Of a stretch of 11,107 nucleotides of DNA, positions 7,266-11,107 are shown in pieces. Under the pieces are notes generated by a model, which saw only the letters and a program-made list of their open reading frames with translations, had not been told where the DNA came from and did no database searches. The DNA lies in contig WNEB01000030.1 in assembly GCA_009914575.1 (NCBI GenBank), positions 1 through 11,107 on the forward strand. The letters run 5' to 3'. The translations under genes and the position numbers were made by a program. Every line of letters begins with the position of its first letter. Within the stretch, counting starts at the first letter, position 1. The DNA comes from Burkholderia gladioli (lineage in GTDB: Bacteria; Pseudomonadota; Gammaproteobacteria; Burkholderiales; Burkholderiaceae).

Positions 7266-7296
7266 GGGCCAGGCGGCGCAAGGCTTTGCCTGGCCC
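7266..7296. repeat. Internal hairpin 2 of the carB-greA spacer element
   Basis: A perfect nine-base-pair stem, GGGCCAGGC/GCCTGGCCC, encloses 13 bases. An alternative pairing uses GCAA/TTGC inside a seven-pair stem. It is near the centre of the element. Confidence 0.7.
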
Positions 7297-7330
7297 GAGC
7301 CCTCAAGCGTGCTCGTAGATTTCTCCGCAT

Positions 7331-7365
7331 CAAGGGTTCGCTGCGCCGGGCTTCGCCCACCCTTG
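7331..7365. repeat. Internal hairpin 3 of the carB-greA spacer element
   Basis: CAAGGGT pairs with ACCCTTG, and GGGC-TTC-GCCC nests inside it directly against the closing strand. Two coaxial stems in 35 bases argue for selection on structure rather than chance, although the composition is GC-rich. Confidence 0.65.
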
Positions 7366-7412
7366 ACCCGGAAAAATCCACCCACTCGAAATCCAAGAGA
7401 GGCAAAAATCAC

Positions 7413-7445
7413 CGCTATTAAGCGCATTTCCGGCATGACCGGAAA
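7413..7445 (-). terminator. Candidate carB 3' hairpins
   Basis: Downstream of the carB stop on the minus strand, TTTCCGG (7427-7433) pairs with CCGGAAA (7439-7445) around a five-base loop. It is followed by a small CGCT/AGCG stem (7413-7424) and then GGTGATTTTT. This could be a two-part intrinsic terminator for carB, but the second stem is short and the T run begins five bases after it. The rest of the 88-base stretch between the element and carB shows nothing else. Confidence 0.4.
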
Positions 7446-7489
7446 CGCCGCCTAATCGCGGCCTGTGGTGCCTGGGAAAACCCGACGGC

Positions 7490-10744
<3,255 letters not shown>

Positions 10745-10795
10745 GGCTCGAATATTCAATAAGTAATCGTTAATGCGTGGCGGCGGCGGAGTAGG

Positions 10796-10930
10796 TCATC
10801 GGATCGTCGCGAAGGCGAGCTTGAGGCCGAAGCCGATGAACATACTGCCCACGCCGCTCGCCGCGCCCGCCGCGAGCTTGCGGCGGCGGCGAAACTGTTC
10901 GGCAAGACGCGCGCCCGCGAAGATCAGCGT
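10796..10930 (-). pseudogene. 3' remnant of a LysE-family amino-acid exporter gene, cut by the insertion sequence
   Basis: An in-frame 44-codon tail reads TLIFAGARLAEQFRRRRKLA (first 20 residues), continues through a Gly-rich helix GSMFIGFGLKLAFATIR and stops at TGA (10796-10798), 51 bases before carB. This is the usual end of a LysE/RhtB transporter: a basic loop after a short helix, then the final membrane helix. Family members are about 200 residues, so about three quarters of the gene is missing and the frame breaks at the insertion-sequence tip (10932). In Burkholderia relatives a LysE-type gene commonly lies between carA and carB, which fits. The remnant cannot make a working exporter, although the 5' part may survive on the far side of the element. 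Confidence 0.75.
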
Positions 10931-10931
10931 G

Positions 10932-10943
10932 TGATCTTGCCCC
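10932..10943 (-). repeat. 12-bp IS tip, copy 2 (TGATCTTGCCCC)
   Basis: Exact inverted counterpart of 157-168. Both copies sit at the junction between element and host sequence and face the housekeeping block. Confidence 0.65.
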
Positions 10944-10961
10944 TGATTTACGGACACCTAT

Positions 10962-11105
10962 CTAAGCGACATTGCCCAGCTCGTACTGCTCTGGGCTGAG
11001 GTAGCCCAGGGTCGAGTGCAGCCGGATCCGATTGTAGTCAACCTCAATGTAGTCAAACACATGAGCCTTGGCCTGCTCCCGTGTGGCGAGGTGTTCACCA
11101 TGGAT
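10962..11105 (-). CDS. IS3-family transposase OrfB, C-terminal fragment
   Basis: The last 47 codons of a DDE integrase-type transposase: [20 protein letters not shown], then an [15 protein letters not shown] stretch, LSPEQYE and a short end LGNVA before TAG (10962-10964). The motif order (charged helix, F-x-Y-I-E-x-x-Y-N, R-x-H-S-x-L-G-Y, S-P) is the standard tail of IS3-family OrfB. The catalytic glutamate of the DDE triad should lie just upstream, outside the window, so activity cannot be judged. It is transcribed toward the LysE remnant and carB. Confidence 0.9.
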   Translation of the reverse strand: MHGEHLATREQAKAHVFDYIEVDYNRIRLHSTLGYLSPEQYELGNVA

Positions 11106-11107
11106 GG

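Larger units (their letters stand above)
7141..7401. repeat. 261-bp inverted-repeat element (MITE-like or structured intergenic repeat)
   Basis: Positions 7141-7163 (starting CTCTCTTG, ending GAGTGGGTG) match the reverse complement of 7379-7401 at 20 of 23 bases. The enclosed 215 bases contain three further inverted repeats: CCCCGCC-CCAA-GGCGGGG (7222-7239), GGGCCAGGC (7266-7274) with GCCTGGCCC (7288-7296), and CAAGGGT (7331-7337) with ACCCTTG (7359-7365), which encloses GGGC-TTC-GCCC (7348-7358). The outer stem plus three arms would fold as a branched DNA or RNA structure. There is no convincing protein: frames of 70-91 codons on either strand are low-complexity and cross the repeat boundaries. 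No clear target duplication flanks it. It may be a non-autonomous transposable element or a dispersed structured repeat; the sequence alone does not show other copies. Confidence 0.6.
10932..11107 (-). mobile_element. IS3-family insertion sequence, 3' end (runs off the window)
   Basis: The tip TGATCTTGCCCCTGATTT starts at 10932 with the TG typical of IS3-family ends, and resembles IS2-group tips in having a GCCCCTGA-type block. The transposase stop codon lies 30 bases inside the tip. The element interrupts the LysE gene. Five bases outside the tip the host sequence reads AAGATCA, the mirror of the tip's TGATCTT. The element's other end is beyond the window, so target duplication cannot be tested here. 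Confidence 0.85.

Noticed and set aside
7136..7421. Frames of about 70-91 codons on both strands in the carB-greA spacer
   Set aside because: They are low-complexity, cross the inverted-repeat boundaries and arise from the hairpins. No start signal or family is seen. The stretch is better explained as a structured repeat.

Overview
The window is a GC-rich piece of chromosome from a Burkholderiaceae bacterium, most likely Burkholderia sensu lato (Burkholderia, Paraburkholderia or Caballeronia). The evidence is the near-family-consensus protein sequences of GlmM, FolP, FtsH, GreA and CarB, the YhbY protein with a long basic tail, and the gene order carB-greA-DUF4149-yhbY-rlmE-ftsH-folP-glmM. 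The genus call rests on recalled family sequences, not on a search.

Layout, left to right. Positions 1-168 are the end of a probable insertion sequence, with the last 32 codons of an unidentified plus-strand ORF. Positions 176-204 are the intrinsic terminator of glmM. Positions 228-5287 hold four minus-strand genes, transcribed rlmE, ftsH, folP, glmM: 23S rRNA methylation, membrane protein quality control, folate synthesis and amino-sugar/cell-wall synthesis. ftsH and folP are separated by a strong terminator-like hairpin. folP and glmM are 24 nt apart and look co-transcribed. yhbY (5514-6062) is divergent from rlmE. Two strong hairpins separate it from the convergent pair greA and DUF4149 membrane protein. 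carB (7490-10744, minus) is complete. The 388-base gap between carB and greA holds a 261-bp element with 23-bp terminal inverted repeats and several internal hairpins, which looks like a MITE-type or structured intergenic repeat. Upstream of carB only the last 44 codons of a LysE-type transporter gene remain. An IS3-family element, with its transposase C-terminus on the minus strand, cuts the gene and runs off the window.

The genes are ordinary housekeeping functions. The unusual features are at the edges and gaps. Both flanks are insertion-sequence ends that share the same 12 bases (TGATCTTGCCCC) in inverted orientation. The right insertion has probably separated carB from its usual upstream partner carA. 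The carB-greA spacer holds the structured repeat. GlmM has Leu instead of the conserved Pro in its catalytic serine loop (SASHNL). ftsH starts with TTG behind a perfect ribosome binding site, and an eight-codon upstream frame overlaps that start.

No CRISPR array, tRNA, rRNA, prophage or evident novel multi-gene system is visible. The best candidate for something undescribed is the 261-bp inverted-repeat element.
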